A stretch of DNA of 64,000 bases from an uncultured Eggerthellaceae bacterium (lineage in GTDB: Bacteria; Actinomycetota; Coriobacteriia; Coriobacteriales; Eggerthellaceae). The position numbers and the translations under genes were made by a program. Shown one piece after another: positions 26,942-35,651 of the stretch. The DNA lies in NCBI GenBank assembly GCA_910580205.1, contig CAJTVP010000002.1, positions 1 to 64,000 on the forward strand, read 5' to 3'. Each line of letters opens with the position of its first letter. Position 1 is the first letter of the stretch. The notes beneath the pieces are model-generated. The model was given only the letters and a program-made list of their open reading frames with translations. It was not told the DNA's origin and did not search any database.

Positions 26942-26950
26942 TGTTACCAT
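26942..26950 (+). promoter_or_regulatory. Extended -10 promoter, probably leaderless
   Basis: TG-T-TACCAT ends six bases before the ATG at 26957. There is no Shine-Dalgarno sequence. Confidence 0.45.
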
Positions 26951-26956
26951 TTCCCT

Positions 26957-27772
26957 ATGGATTACCGCACGAAAGATCTGACTGCGCGCAAGGTGTGGAT
27001 TGAGCGCCCGCGCAAGAATGACCCGGATGCCACCAAGAAGGTCGGTCGCATCCGCGCGTTCGTGTTCCACCCCAAAGAACCCCGATGCGTGGGTTTTCTC
27101 ATCAAGCGCCCTGACGTGGCGCTCATGTTCCATCGCAAAGAGCTGTTCGTGGCCTTCAACGGCTTCCACATCCAAGACGGCGACATCATCCTGAACGACG
27201 CTCCGGGTTCCAAGGACAAGAGCGCATGCAAGGCGCTCGGCATCAATTTGGATGAATGCGTCATCTGGGTGGGGTTGCCCGCCATCACGCAGGACGGCAC
27301 GAATCTGGGCTACGTGGATGATGTCACGTTCAGCGCTGAGACGGGACGCGTGCTGGGCGTCACGCTCACCCAAGGCGCCACGGCGAAGGCGCTGTTGGGT
27401 CAACGCACGCTTACGCCGGATCAGATATGCGGATTCAAGCGCGGCATCGGCACGCAGCTGTACATGGCAGACGATGATGACGCGAACGCTCTGGGCGCGC
27501 TCGTGGTGAAGGATTCCGCCAAGGAGCAAGCGGTCGAAGGCGGCGTGGCGGAAAAGGCAGGAGAGGCCACGGCGGTGGCTGCCGATAAAGCGCAGCGCAC
27601 CTATGCGAAAGTGAAGACGCAGGCTGAACCCAAGGTGAAGGATGCGGCGAAAGCGGCAGGGGAAGCCGTTCAGAAAGGCGCGTTCGTCACGGGCAGGCAG
27701 ATCGGGCGCACGAAGGGCATGTTCTCCAACTTCGCCGATGAGTTCAAAAAAGGCATGAACGGCGAGAAATGA
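26957..27772 (+). CDS. PRC-barrel domain protein
   Basis: A 271-residue cytoplasmic protein. Two PRC-barrel-like parts are visible: residues 1-75 (LTARKVWI..., VGRIRAFVFHPKEPRCVGFLI) and 95-140 (LDECVIWVGLPAITQDGTNLGYVDDVTFSAETGRVLGV, shown here in pieces of the fold). A helical Ala/Lys-rich tail (about 185-240) follows, like that of the preceding YtxH protein. PRC barrels bind RNA, nucleotides or protein partners; the role here is not known. The start is supported by a -10 box six bases upstream. Confidence 0.75.
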   Translation: MDYRTKDLTARKVWIERPRKNDPDATKKVGRIRAFVFHPKEPRCVGFLIKRPDVALMFHRKELFVAFNGFHIQDGDIILNDAPGSKDKSACKALGINLDECVIWVGLPAITQDGTNLGYVDDVTFSAETGRVLGVTLTQGATAKALLGQRTLTPDQICGFKRGIGTQLYMADDDDANALGALVVKDSAKEQAVEGGVAEKAGEATAVAADKAQRTYAKVKTQAEPKVKDAAKAAGEAVQKGAFVTGRQIGRTKGMFSNFADEFKKGMNGEK

Positions 27773-27909
27773 TCCGCGGGGCGCTGCACCCGGATCAGGG
27801 GTCGTTGCGCCCGTGAACATCCTCGGTTCTCTTGGCGGCTTCTCGTCTCAAGAGCGGCACACCTCAGGTACTATATGATCACATTCGGAATCTGAGGGAT
27901 GGGAAGCTC

Positions 27910-29427
27910 ATGGCATACTATTTTGACGAACCGTCACGCACCTTCAACGAGTATCTCCTCGTGCCAGGTTATTCTCCGGAAACGTGCATCCCGTCCGACG
28001 TTTCGCTCAAAACGCCGCTGGTGAAATATCGCAAAGGGCAGGAAGATTGCCCGATCCAGCTGTCCATCCCCATGGTGTCTGCCATCATGCAGGCGGTGTC
28101 CGACGACCGCATGGCTGTGGCCTTGGCCACTGAAGGGGGTCTTTCGTTCATCTATGGGTCCCAATCCGTTGAGAATGAGGCGAACATGGTTCGCCGTGTG
28201 AAGGATTACAAAGCTGGTTTCGTGACTTCCGCCGTGAATCTGTCCCCGAACATGACCCTTGCGGATGTGGTTGAGCTCAAGGAGAGGCACGGGTTCTCAA
28301 CCATGCCCGTCACGGACGACGGAACCAGCCACGGGAAGCTGCTGGGCATCGTGACGTCACGCGATTATCGCGTGTCCCGCATGGATGCGAATGAGCCCGT
28401 CCGTGATTTCATGACGCCGCGCGAGAAGCTGGTCGTGGCGCCGGCTGACACCACGCTGAAAGATGCGAACGACATCATCTGGGAGCACAAGCTGAACTGC
28501 CTGCCCATCGTGGATGCGGATGATCACCTGGTGGCGCTCGTGTTCCGGAAGGATTACGACTCTCACAAGAGCAATCCGGACGAGATGCTGGACGCGCACA
28601 AGCGCTACATGGTGGGCGCGGGCATCAACACGAGGGATTATGCGCAGCGCGTCCCGGCTCTGGTGGAGGCGGGCGTGGATGTGCTCTGCATAGACTCCTC
28701 TGAAGGTTATTCCGACTGGCAACGCCTGACTTTGGAATGGATCCGCGAACATTACGGGGACGCCGTGAAGGTGGGCGCCGGCAATGTGGTGGATGCCGAG
28801 GGCTTCCGCTTCCTGGCTGAATGCGGGGCGGACTTCATCAAGGTGGGCATCGGCGGCGGCTCCATCTGCATCACCCGCGAGACGAAGGGCATCGGGCGCG
28901 GGCAGGCCACCGCGGTCATCGAGGTGGCGAAGGCGCGCGACGAGTGGTTCCGTGAGACGGGCGTGTACATCCCCATCTGCTCTGATGGCGGCATCGTGTA
29001 CGACCATCACATCTCCCTGGCGTTGGCCATGGGCTCTGACTTCGTGATGTTGGGCCGCTACTTCGCTCGGTTCGACGAGAGCCCGTCGAACCGCGTCATG
29101 GTGAACGGCTCCTATATGAAAGAGTACTGGGGCGAAGGCAGCGCTCGCGCGCGCAATTGGCAACGCTACGATCTGGGCGGCGACAAGAAGGGCATGACCT
29201 TCGAAGAGGGCGTGGATTCGTACGTGCCTTACGCGGGCAGCCTGAAGGACAACGTGGATCTCACGCTGTCCAAGGTGAAGAGCACCATGTGCAACTGCGG
29301 TGCGCTCACCATCCCAGAGCTGCAGGACAAGGCGAAGTTGACCGTGGTGTCGTCCACTTCCATCATCGAGGGCGGCGCGCACGACGTGGTGCTCAAGGAC
29401 AAGAACACCTACGGGAACAATTCATAG
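27910..29427 (+). CDS. guaB: IMP dehydrogenase
   Basis: A 505-residue enzyme oxidising IMP to XMP with NAD+, the committed step of GMP synthesis. The catalytic loop is [19 protein letters not shown] (Cys near residue 320), preceded by [15 protein letters not shown] and [15 protein letters not shown] pair is inserted near residues 110-225 ([17 protein letters not shown] and GIVTSRDYR). The later [25 protein letters not shown] is the phosphate-binding region. The threonine usual after GSIC is isoleucine here, as in several Coriobacteriia and clostridial forms I recall. ATG 27910 is chosen because it begins the conserved N-terminus [12 protein letters not shown] and has GGGAAG just upstream; the longer frame is not conserved-looking. 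Confidence 0.9.
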   Translation: MAYYFDEPSRTFNEYLLVPGYSPETCIPSDVSLKTPLVKYRKGQEDCPIQLSIPMVSAIMQAVSDDRMAVALATEGGLSFIYGSQSVENEANMVRRVKDYKAGFVTSAVNLSPNMTLADVVELKERHGFSTMPVTDDGTSHGKLLGIVTSRDYRVSRMDANEPVRDFMTPREKLVVAPADTTLKDANDIIWEHKLNCLPIVDADDHLVALVFRKDYDSHKSNPDEMLDAHKRYMVGAGINTRDYAQRVPALVEAGVDVLCIDSSEGYSDWQRLTLEWIREHYGDAVKVGAGNVVDAEGFRFLAECGADFIKVGIGGGSICITRETKGIGRGQATAVIEVAKARDEWFRETGVYIPICSDGGIVYDHHISLALAMGSDFVMLGRYFARFDESPSNRVMVNGSYMKEYWGEGSARARNWQRYDLGGDKKGMTFEEGVDSYVPYAGSLKDNVDLTLSKVKSTMCNCGALTIPELQDKAKLTVVSSTSIIEGGAHDVVLKDKNTYGNNS

Positions 29428-29460
29428 TTCTATCAGGTGGCCGCTTCGTCTGCGGCAACC

Positions 29461-30801
29461 TCAGAACCCAGCAGCCTCATCCGGGAAGCGCAGCGTGATC
29501 GTCGTCCCTTCGCCAGGGACGGAATGCACGGTCATGGAAGCGCGTTCGCCGTAGTAGCCATGCATCCGATCATGCACGTTCTTCACGGCGATGCCCAGGC
29601 CGGTGGATGATTCAGGATGCATGATCTTCTGCCGCGTCTCTTCATCCATCCCCACACCATCGTCGGTCACGTTCACCAGCACGTCCGCGCCATCCACGTC
29701 CGCCGTCACGCTCACGGTCATGAGCCCGGAGGCGGGCATGGCGTGTTTGACGGCGTTCTCCACCAGCGGCTGCACCAGGAACGGGGGCACCTTCATATCT
29801 TCGATATGCTCCCCGTGCTCACCCAAGTCCACCTCCATGATGAGGCGATCATCGCCGAAACGCGCTACCTCGAAGCCGAAATAGCGCTGCGTTTGCTCCA
29901 GCTCCCGTGAGAGTTGGATGAGGTCCTGGGCGTTCTCCAAAGTTGAGCGGTAAAACACAGCGAACTCACGCAGAAGCCCGCGCGCTTTCATGGGGTCTGT
30001 GCGGATGAGGGAGGCGATGGTGTTGATGGTGTTGAACAGGAAGTGCGGGTTGATCTGGTTCTGGAGCATCTTGAGCTCCATGGCTGTGGCCAGCTCCCGC
30101 CGTTGCTCCACTTCTGAGGCAGCGATCTGCGTTGAGAGCAGCGTGCCGAAGCCCTGAGCGATGGATTTCTGCGTTTCGGTGATGCGGCGGGCGCTCCGAT
30201 AGTAGAACTTGAGCGTGCCCATGATGTCGCGCCCCACGACCAGAGGCACGATGATGGCCGCTTCGATCATGGTGGGACCTTCGGGAAAGCCGATGTCTTG
30301 CGAGGTGTAGATCACCCGCGCCTCCCCTTCGCGCAAGACGTTGTGGGTGGCTTGCGTGCGGATGGGCGCGCCGGATGGGCTTTCGGCTTCAAGGTATCCC
30401 GTATAGCCCAGGATGGTGGTGCGGTCCGTGATAGCCACGGCGATGGCTCGGGTGTTCGGAAGGAGCACTTCGCAGATCTTCTGAGCGGCCTCCTGATCCA
30501 ACCCTTCTGCCATGGCGTCCACCATCATGCTCGAGATCTGCAGCATGGCGTCAGTCTGGCGCGCGCGAATGGAATCTGGATCCAAGATCAGGCGAATGAT
30601 GATGGCGATGCTGAGGGTGAAGATGAGCCCGGCTGCGATCAGCACGGGGTAGGAGGTGGGTGAGGAGAACAGCGCCCAGAGCAGGATGGCCGCGGCGCTC
30701 AGGGCGACCAATCCCGTCAGCATCTCAAGCGAAAGCGGGCGTGGGATCATGTGGCGGATGCGTTTCTTGCTGTCGTAGGTCCGCACGGGCGCTCCCCTCA
30801 T
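29461..30801 (-). CDS. LytS-type sensor histidine kinase
   Basis: A 446-residue kinase. Two TM helices (about residues 25-45 and 50-74), then a GAF-like sensor (about 85-225), then the His_kinase domain with His253 in QNQINPHFLFNTIN, and an HATPase domain with PLVENAVKHA, DDGVGMDEE and STGLGIAVKNVHDRM. No LytTR response regulator is encoded nearby, so its partner lies outside the window. Its 3' end faces guaB across 33 bp. The start is uncertain: ATG 30801 and ATG 30750 both lack a strong Shine-Dalgarno sequence. Confidence 0.85.
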   Translation of the reverse strand: MRGAPVRTYDSKKRIRHMIPRPLSLEMLTGLVALSAAAILLWALFSSPTSYPVLIAAGLIFTLSIAIIIRLILDPDSIRARQTDAMLQISSMMVDAMAEGLDQEAAQKICEVLLPNTRAIAVAITDRTTILGYTGYLEAESPSGAPIRTQATHNVLREGEARVIYTSQDIGFPEGPTMIEAAIIVPLVVGRDIMGTLKFYYRSARRITETQKSIAQGFGTLLSTQIAASEVEQRRELATAMELKMLQNQINPHFLFNTINTIASLIRTDPMKARGLLREFAVFYRSTLENAQDLIQLSRELEQTQRYFGFEVARFGDDRLIMEVDLGEHGEHIEDMKVPPFLVQPLVENAVKHAMPASGLMTVSVTADVDGADVLVNVTDDGVGMDEETRQKIMHPESSTGLGIAVKNVHDRMHGYYGERASMTVHSVPGEGTTITLRFPDEAAGF

Positions 30802-30978
30802 CCAAATGCGTTCAAGGCGTCTTCAATATATCGGAAAGGAAGGACGGTGAAAGCGGCCTTGACCTGCAAAGGGAGAAGCGGCGGCGCTGTTTTCGTCAGC
30901 GTCATCCACAGAATCTACACACACGAGCGGGCAAGCGGGTCATTCGCCGGTCTGTGCACGGGCAACCGCTCGTTTGTT

Positions 30979-31007
30979 TTTACAAACACCACCCGAAACG
31001 CTAATAT
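30979..31007 (+). promoter_or_regulatory. Sigma-70-type promoter with overlapping palindrome
   Basis: TTTACA (30979-30984), 17 bases, TAATAT (31002-31007). GTTTGT-TTTT-ACAAAC covers the -35 and could be an operator. It drives the surface protein gene at 31066. Confidence 0.6.
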
Positions 31008-31065
31008 ACTCATAGCTCATTGGGCGAAGTGCGCGCTGCGCACCGCAACGATCAAGGAAGCGAAT

Positions 31066-31911
31066 ATGACGGCAAACTCGCAGAACGGCCCCGCACGTCA
31101 AAGCGGCGCAACCGGGCCCGCTTCTCATATGCCTGGCCAACAGCCTGTCCAGGGTTTTCAGCAAGGGCAGCAGCCCCAACAATCTCAGCACGGGCAACCC
31201 ATGCCCCAGCAGGGATCCATGCCTTCTTCCTATCCGGCGAACGCAGCCCAGCAGCCTGTTCGCTCTGCGCATCCGGCTAACCCGGCCCAGGGGCCGGTGG
31301 GCGCTCCGGCACCGCGTCAGACGGCTCCGGCTGGCGCAGCTCCTCAGGGTGGCGGTCCCCGCCAGCCGAATGCAGGCCAGGGCAATGGCTCTGGTGCGGG
31401 CAACGGCGGCAAGCGCAATCGCAACATCATCATCGGCGCGGGCGTGGTCATCGTCATCGCCATCGTCATCATCTGCGCGTTCTTCTTCGTCGGTCCGGGC
31501 GCGAACGGCGCGTTCTATGATCCAGATGCCAAATCGGGCCAAGCCAGCTACAAGACGCTTGAGGAGATCGAGGCTGAGCGCAATCGCCAGATGCAGGAGG
31601 GCATGCTCAACATCTCCATCGCCAGCGTGATCGAGTTCGAGAACAGCTCTTCTCCGGGCATGGCCTACATTGAGAACGTGCCGTCCAACAAGTACGTGCT
31701 CAAGGTCACCATCACCACGGACTCCAACGGCGAAGTGGTCTACCAGTCCGGCGGCATCAAGCCTGACAGCGTGATCGAATCCATCAAGCTGTCGCAGCCG
31801 CTGGGCGCGGGCACCTATCCGTCCACGGCCACGTTCGTCGCCTATGACCCGGATACGCTGAATGAGGTGGGCCAGGCTGCGGCCAAGGTCACGCTCGTCG
31901 TGGACAACTAG
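31066..31911 (+). CDS. Membrane-anchored surface protein, Pro/Gln-rich N-terminus
   Basis: A 281-residue protein: a ~120-residue cytoplasmic region very rich in Pro, Gln, Gly and Ala (QQGQQPQQSQHGQP), one TM helix (about residues 122-145), and a C-terminal beta domain of ~100 residues. That domain matches the one at 16365-16919: EGMLNISIASVIEF, YIENVPSNKYVLKV, GEVVYQSGGIKPDSVI, GAGTYPSTATFVAYD and VTLVVDN. The disordered cytoplasmic arm is absent from the paralogue. The start at 31066 has AAGGAAG upstream and lies downstream of a clear promoter. The function is unknown; both may anchor or assemble surface proteins. Confidence 0.75.
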   Translation: MTANSQNGPARQSGATGPASHMPGQQPVQGFQQGQQPQQSQHGQPMPQQGSMPSSYPANAAQQPVRSAHPANPAQGPVGAPAPRQTAPAGAAPQGGGPRQPNAGQGNGSGAGNGGKRNRNIIIGAGVVIVIAIVIICAFFFVGPGANGAFYDPDAKSGQASYKTLEEIEAERNRQMQEGMLNISIASVIEFENSSSPGMAYIENVPSNKYVLKVTITTDSNGEVVYQSGGIKPDSVIESIKLSQPLGAGTYPSTATFVAYDPDTLNEVGQAAAKVTLVVDN

Positions 31912-31956
31912 CCTTCCTCCGGTGCCATTGAACGCCCGCTGAGGAAGGCCAGCACC

Positions 31957-33264
31957 ATGAATCCAGCCGTCGTCATCCCCACGTTCATCACGGGGACGCG
32001 TCGCCGCTCTGACGCGAAGGGCATCATCGCGAAGTACGACCATGCCACCAACATCAACGCCGAAGGCGAGCTGGGACGCTGCCTTGGGTCTCTTGAGAAC
32101 GTGGAGAACCTGGGGCTGGTCATCATCTTGGTGGCAGCTGATCGCGGCCTTGAGGTGGAGGCTCTTGCCAAAGTCCGCGCGATCGTCGCCGAACATCCGG
32201 ATGTGTCCACGCTCATCATCAGCCATACGGAGCTGACGCTCGTCCGTCAGCGGATGGAGCAGCTGGGCGTTCGCGATGTGAATCAGGAGATCGGCCTTCG
32301 CGGCTATGGGGCCGTTCGCAATTTGGGTTTGGTCGTGGCCTGCGCGCTCGGTTTCGACGCGGTGGTCTTCCTGGATGATGACGAAGTGGTGGATGATCCG
32401 GAGTTCATGCGCAAAGCCATGTACGGCCTGGGCAAGCTCACGAAGAAGGGCGTGCCCATCCTGGCGAAGACGGGGTATTACATCAACGATCAAGGGTCCT
32501 ATTATTCAAAATGGGAAGATCGCTGGTACAACCGGTTCTGGCAGCAGGGCAGCGCATTCAATGACTGGATCCGGCAAGCCATGGCAGGACCGCGGCTTTC
32601 GCGCAGCAACCATGTGTGCGGCGGGTGTCTGGCGGTGCACAAAGAGGCGTTCAAGCGGTTGGCGTTCGATCCGTGGATCCCGCGCGGGGAGGATCTGGAT
32701 TACATGCTGGATCTCCGGATGTACGGATCGGATATCTGGTTCGACAACACGTGGCAGCTGCGGCATCTGCCGCCGCATACCGCTCACGAGGGTTCGCGCT
32801 TTCGCCAGGACATCTTTCGCTGGCTCTACGAGCACGACAAGCTGGAATACAGCTATTCGCTGATCGATCTTCTCCGGATCACGCCGCAGTCGTTGACGCC
32901 GTATCCGGGGCCGTTTCTGGAGCGCGGATTGCAGCGGCGCATCGCCATCACGGCGTTTCTGCGCAGCCTGGTTCGGCCGGATAAGAAGGCCTACCGGCGT
33001 GCGGCGAAGGAGGCCATGGGCGAGGCGAAGCGATATGCGGAGCAGAATTGCGCGAACTATTTCGAGTTCCAGCGCGTCTGGCCGCAGATCATGGACCGGA
33101 TCGACTCCGACCGCTTGCTCACGAACGCTCTCGTGCAGTCTGCGCTGCTCCGGCAAGAGACCAGCCTGGAGGAAGAGCCCGTGGTGGAGCAGCCAGCGAA
33201 TGTGCCGAACGCGAACATCGATCCCGGCGCCACGTCTCAGATACGGCTTGATCTGAACGATTAG
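31957..33264 (+). CDS. GT2-like glycosyltransferase
   Basis: A 435-residue GT-A type protein: VVIPTFITGTRRR at the start, GYGAVRNLGLVVACALG, VVFLDDDEVVDDPEF (DxD-type metal site near residues 133-140), then CGGCLAVHKEAF and WIPRGEDLDYMLDL as acceptor and catalytic region. The ~130-residue C-terminal extension is helical and charged. It has no TM segment, so it probably works in the cytoplasm on a nucleotide-sugar donor. The acceptor is not predictable. GAGGAAGG precedes the ATG. It is 45 bp after the surface protein gene and may share its promoter. Confidence 0.75.
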   Translation: MNPAVVIPTFITGTRRRSDAKGIIAKYDHATNINAEGELGRCLGSLENVENLGLVIILVAADRGLEVEALAKVRAIVAEHPDVSTLIISHTELTLVRQRMEQLGVRDVNQEIGLRGYGAVRNLGLVVACALGFDAVVFLDDDEVVDDPEFMRKAMYGLGKLTKKGVPILAKTGYYINDQGSYYSKWEDRWYNRFWQQGSAFNDWIRQAMAGPRLSRSNHVCGGCLAVHKEAFKRLAFDPWIPRGEDLDYMLDLRMYGSDIWFDNTWQLRHLPPHTAHEGSRFRQDIFRWLYEHDKLEYSYSLIDLLRITPQSLTPYPGPFLERGLQRRIAITAFLRSLVRPDKKAYRRAAKEAMGEAKRYAEQNCANYFEFQRVWPQIMDRIDSDRLLTNALVQSALLRQETSLEEEPVVEQPANVPNANIDPGATSQIRLDLND

Positions 33265-33271
33265 CTCTTTT

Positions 33272-33427
33272 GTTACGTGGCCGCTGCGCGGACCACGTAA
33301 CGAATTGACGCTGCGGCTTCCCAATGGCACCTGACCTTGGCCCTTTCATGCTTTCCCTCACAGCGCGAAGGCTGCTCGGCCGCATGACGGGCCAATCTCA
33401 GGCACCCTGGGAACCCTCGCTGTCTTC
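33272..33427. repeat. Long hairpin repeat, copy A
   Basis: The upstream hairpin is GTTACGTGG / CCACGTAAC. Then TGACGCTGCGG (33306-33316), a left arm 33315-33343 and a right arm 33389-33416 pair over ~25 bases. The conserved apical segment is CCTCACAGCGCGAAGGCTGC (33356-33375), and the end is CCTCGCTGTCTT. Copy B at 56767-56914 has different arm sequences but the same pairing. Confidence 0.65.
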
Positions 33428-33630
33428 GCCTGCTTCCGGAGCTCATTTATATATGCGTCGCTTCGTGCTGCGAAAAGGCGCGCCGGCTAAGTTTTCCGTT
33501 CTGCTGCCGTTTGGTGGAGCCAAACTTGATGCACGGCATCCGCCGCGCAGGCGGGGGCTTCTCCACATCCTGTTGCAGGACCTGACGGCGGACGCGCAGG
33601 ATGCTCTGCCTGTTCGTACGGTTGACCATT

Positions 33631-33651
33631 GGCGCCCAATGGGCGCGCTAC
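33631..33651 (-). repeat. REP-like hairpin with GTAG head
   Basis: Minus strand: GTAGC-GCGCCC-ATT-GGGCGC, identical to the element at 26227. It forms an inverted pair with the element at 33690. Confidence 0.65.
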
Positions 33652-33689
33652 GGGGGCTTCCTTGGTTTTTTTCGTCCAACCCCGGCAGC

Positions 33690-33709
33690 GTAGCGCGGGC
33701 ATTGCCCGC
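33690..33709 (+). repeat. REP-like hairpin with GTAG head
   Basis: GTAGC-GCGGGC-ATT-GCCCGC. The stem differs from its neighbours by compensating changes. Confidence 0.65.
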
Positions 33710-33907
33710 CATCAGGGGTGGTGCATGCTTGGGTGCTGGGTATGCGCATCTGCCGCCCGAACATGCATCAGGGTTGGAGAAGATCCCGCCCAGTGCTGAG
33801 ATCCAGGACGCTGCAAAGCCTGGGTCGGTTGCCGTGCCCGGTCGCAAGGGTGTCGGATATAATGGAGACATTATGGAGATTCTGCGCACCAATGAAGGGA
33901 TGCACCT

Positions 33908-34513
33908 ATGAGCACACGGAGCGAAGACGTCAAAGAGGCCGCTGCATCCGCAGTCAAAAGCAAAAAGGAATTGGAATCCCACCTGGCGAACCTTTCAGGC
34001 TCATCACGTCGCGACCGGCAGAACTCTGCGGCGGTCATCGCGTTGGTGGCCAAGGATGCACCCGACAAGCTCACTCCTCATCTGAATGACATCATAGATG
34101 CGCTCAACCGTCCGGAGGCGCAGACGCGCTGGGAGGTGCTGGATGCGCTGAGCGAGATGGTGCCCCTTGATTCTCGCACCTGCGAAAAAGCGCTTTTGGG
34201 CGCAGAGACCGCTCTGTTCGACGAGGATAGCGGCCCATTGCGCCTCTCAGCCATGCGCTTTTTGTGCACCATCGGCACCACCACGGAAAACCGGTCGGAG
34301 AAGGTCTGGCCGCTCATTGATGAAGGCATCCAGTGTTACCATGGGGACCTGGAGTTCTTGGATATGCTGGTTTGCGTGATCGATTTCTCCGCAGGCAAAC
34401 TTTCTCCGCAGGTCAAGAAGGAGCTTGCGGCGCGCATGAAGTTCGATGCGGACAACGGCAAGGGTCAGCTCAAGAAACGCGCCAGCCAGATCGAAGACAA
34501 CCTGTCCAAATAG
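33908..34513 (+). CDS. HEAT-repeat-like helical protein
   Basis: A 201-residue all-helical cytoplasmic protein. About four HEAT/ARM-like helical pairs can be seen (for example SRRDRQNSAAVIALVAKDAP, PEAQTRWEVLDALSEMVPLD, GPLRLSAMRFLCTIGTTT). It has no catalytic motif. It lies eight bases upstream of the isocitrate dehydrogenase gene with the same orientation, so the two are probably cotranscribed. A scaffold or partner role is only a guess. GAAGGGA stands seven bases before the ATG. Confidence 0.7.
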   Translation: MSTRSEDVKEAAASAVKSKKELESHLANLSGSSRRDRQNSAAVIALVAKDAPDKLTPHLNDIIDALNRPEAQTRWEVLDALSEMVPLDSRTCEKALLGAETALFDEDSGPLRLSAMRFLCTIGTTTENRSEKVWPLIDEGIQCYHGDLEFLDMLVCVIDFSAGKLSPQVKKELAARMKFDADNGKGQLKKRASQIEDNLSK

Positions 34514-34521
34514 GAGCAGCC

Positions 34522-35610
34522 ATGACACGTCATTCTGTGGTGCTCATCCCGGGCGACGGGATCGGGCCTGAAACTTCGCACGCCATGCAGGAAGTGGTCA
34601 GCGCCAGCGGCGCGCAGATCGACTGGGTGATGGCGAAGGCCGGTGCCGCTTGCATCGACGAATATGGCACGCCGCTGCCGGAAGAGACGATCGAAGCCAT
34701 CAAGGAATACCACGTCGCCATCAAGGGTCCCGTCACCACGCCGGTGGGCACTGGTTTCCGCAGCGTGAACGTGGCGCTGCGCAAGACGCTGGATCTGTAC
34801 GTCAATCTGCGCCCGGTCATCTCCATTCCCGGCGCGGGCGGCCGTTATGACGACGTTGACCTGGTGGTCGTGCGGGAGAACACCGAAGATCTGTACGCGG
34901 GCATTGAATTTGAAGAGGGCAGCGAAGAGGCGCTGGAGCTCATCTCGTTCATCAGCCGGATGGGCAAAGGGGATATCCGCAAGGATTCCGGCATCTCCAT
35001 CAAGCCCATCTCGGTGACGGCCACGCGCGACATCGTGGATTTCGCCTTCGATTACGCGGTCAAGCACGGCCGCGCCAAGGTGACCGCTGTGCACAAGGCG
35101 AACATCATGAAGCACTCCGATGGGCTGTTCCTGCGGGAAGCCCGCTCTGTGGCTGAAGGCTACGACGGGCGCATCGCCTTCGATGACCGCATCATAGACG
35201 CGTTCTGCATGAATATGGTCATGGACCCCAGCCAGTTCGATGTGATCGTGTTCCCGAACCTGTACGGGGACATCGCCAGTGATCTGGCAGCGGGCCTGGT
35301 GGGCGGTCTGGGGATCGCGCCGGGCGCGAACATCGGGCGCGAGTGCGCGGTGTTCGAAGCCGTGCATGGCTCTGCTCCGGATATCGCGGGCAAGAATCTG
35401 GCGAACCCTACGGCGGAGATCCTGTCCGCCGCCATGATGCTGGACCACTTGGGCGAAGATGCGGCGGCGGAGCGCATCAGGGCTGCCATCCGCGCGGTCT
35501 ACGCCAAGGGTGAGACGCTCACCGGTGATATCCGGCGTGCAGAGGGGCACGCCGCGCCGCCCGCCAGCTGCACGGATTTCACGGCGGCGGTCGTGCGCGA
35601 ATTGGCATGA
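34522..35610 (+). CDS. Isocitrate dehydrogenase (NAD-type, isocitrate/isopropylmalate family)
   Basis: A 362-residue beta-decarboxylating dehydrogenase: LIPGDGIGPE at 8-17; SVNVALRKTLDLYVNLRP at 81-98, where the Ser/Asn pattern favours isocitrate over isopropylmalate; VVRENTEDLYAGIE; HKANIMKHSDGLF; VMDPSQFDVIVFPNLYGDI; and GSAPDIAGKNLANPTAE near the C-terminus. It yields 2-oxoglutarate for glutamate. It lies 41 bp before aconitase, which makes its substrate. Homoisocitrate or tartrate-type activity cannot be excluded without an alignment. GGAG precedes the ATG. Confidence 0.85.
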   Translation: MTRHSVVLIPGDGIGPETSHAMQEVVSASGAQIDWVMAKAGAACIDEYGTPLPEETIEAIKEYHVAIKGPVTTPVGTGFRSVNVALRKTLDLYVNLRPVISIPGAGGRYDDVDLVVVRENTEDLYAGIEFEEGSEEALELISFISRMGKGDIRKDSGISIKPISVTATRDIVDFAFDYAVKHGRAKVTAVHKANIMKHSDGLFLREARSVAEGYDGRIAFDDRIIDAFCMNMVMDPSQFDVIVFPNLYGDIASDLAAGLVGGLGIAPGANIGRECAVFEAVHGSAPDIAGKNLANPTAEILSAAMMLDHLGEDAAAERIRAAIRAVYAKGETLTGDIRRAEGHAAPPASCTDFTAAVVRELA

Positions 35611-35651
35611 CGCTCCCATAACAGCATATTCCAGCGCGAGAAAGGCGAAAG

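Larger units (their letters stand above)
33265..33907. other. 643-bp non-coding region packed with structured repeats
   Basis: It contains, in order: a perfect hairpin (33272-33301), a long hairpin element of the TGACGCTGCG family (33306-33427), a block shared with 26145-26250, two REP hairpins in opposite orientation (33631 and 33690), a ~100-bp block shared in inverted form with 45800-45903, and TATAAT at 33858-33863 before the HEAT-protein gene. The open frame running through it lacks a ribosome site and is best explained by the repeats. Confidence 0.6.

Noticed and set aside
27773..27909. Purine riboswitch upstream of guaB
   Set aside because: I could not find the conserved three-way junction or its loop sequences; only a possible -10 (TACTATAT) is present.
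33324..33911. A 195-codon plus-strand frame in the repeat region
   Set aside because: It runs through the hairpin and REP elements, has no ribosome site, and its product has no domain character. The real gene start nearby is 33908.
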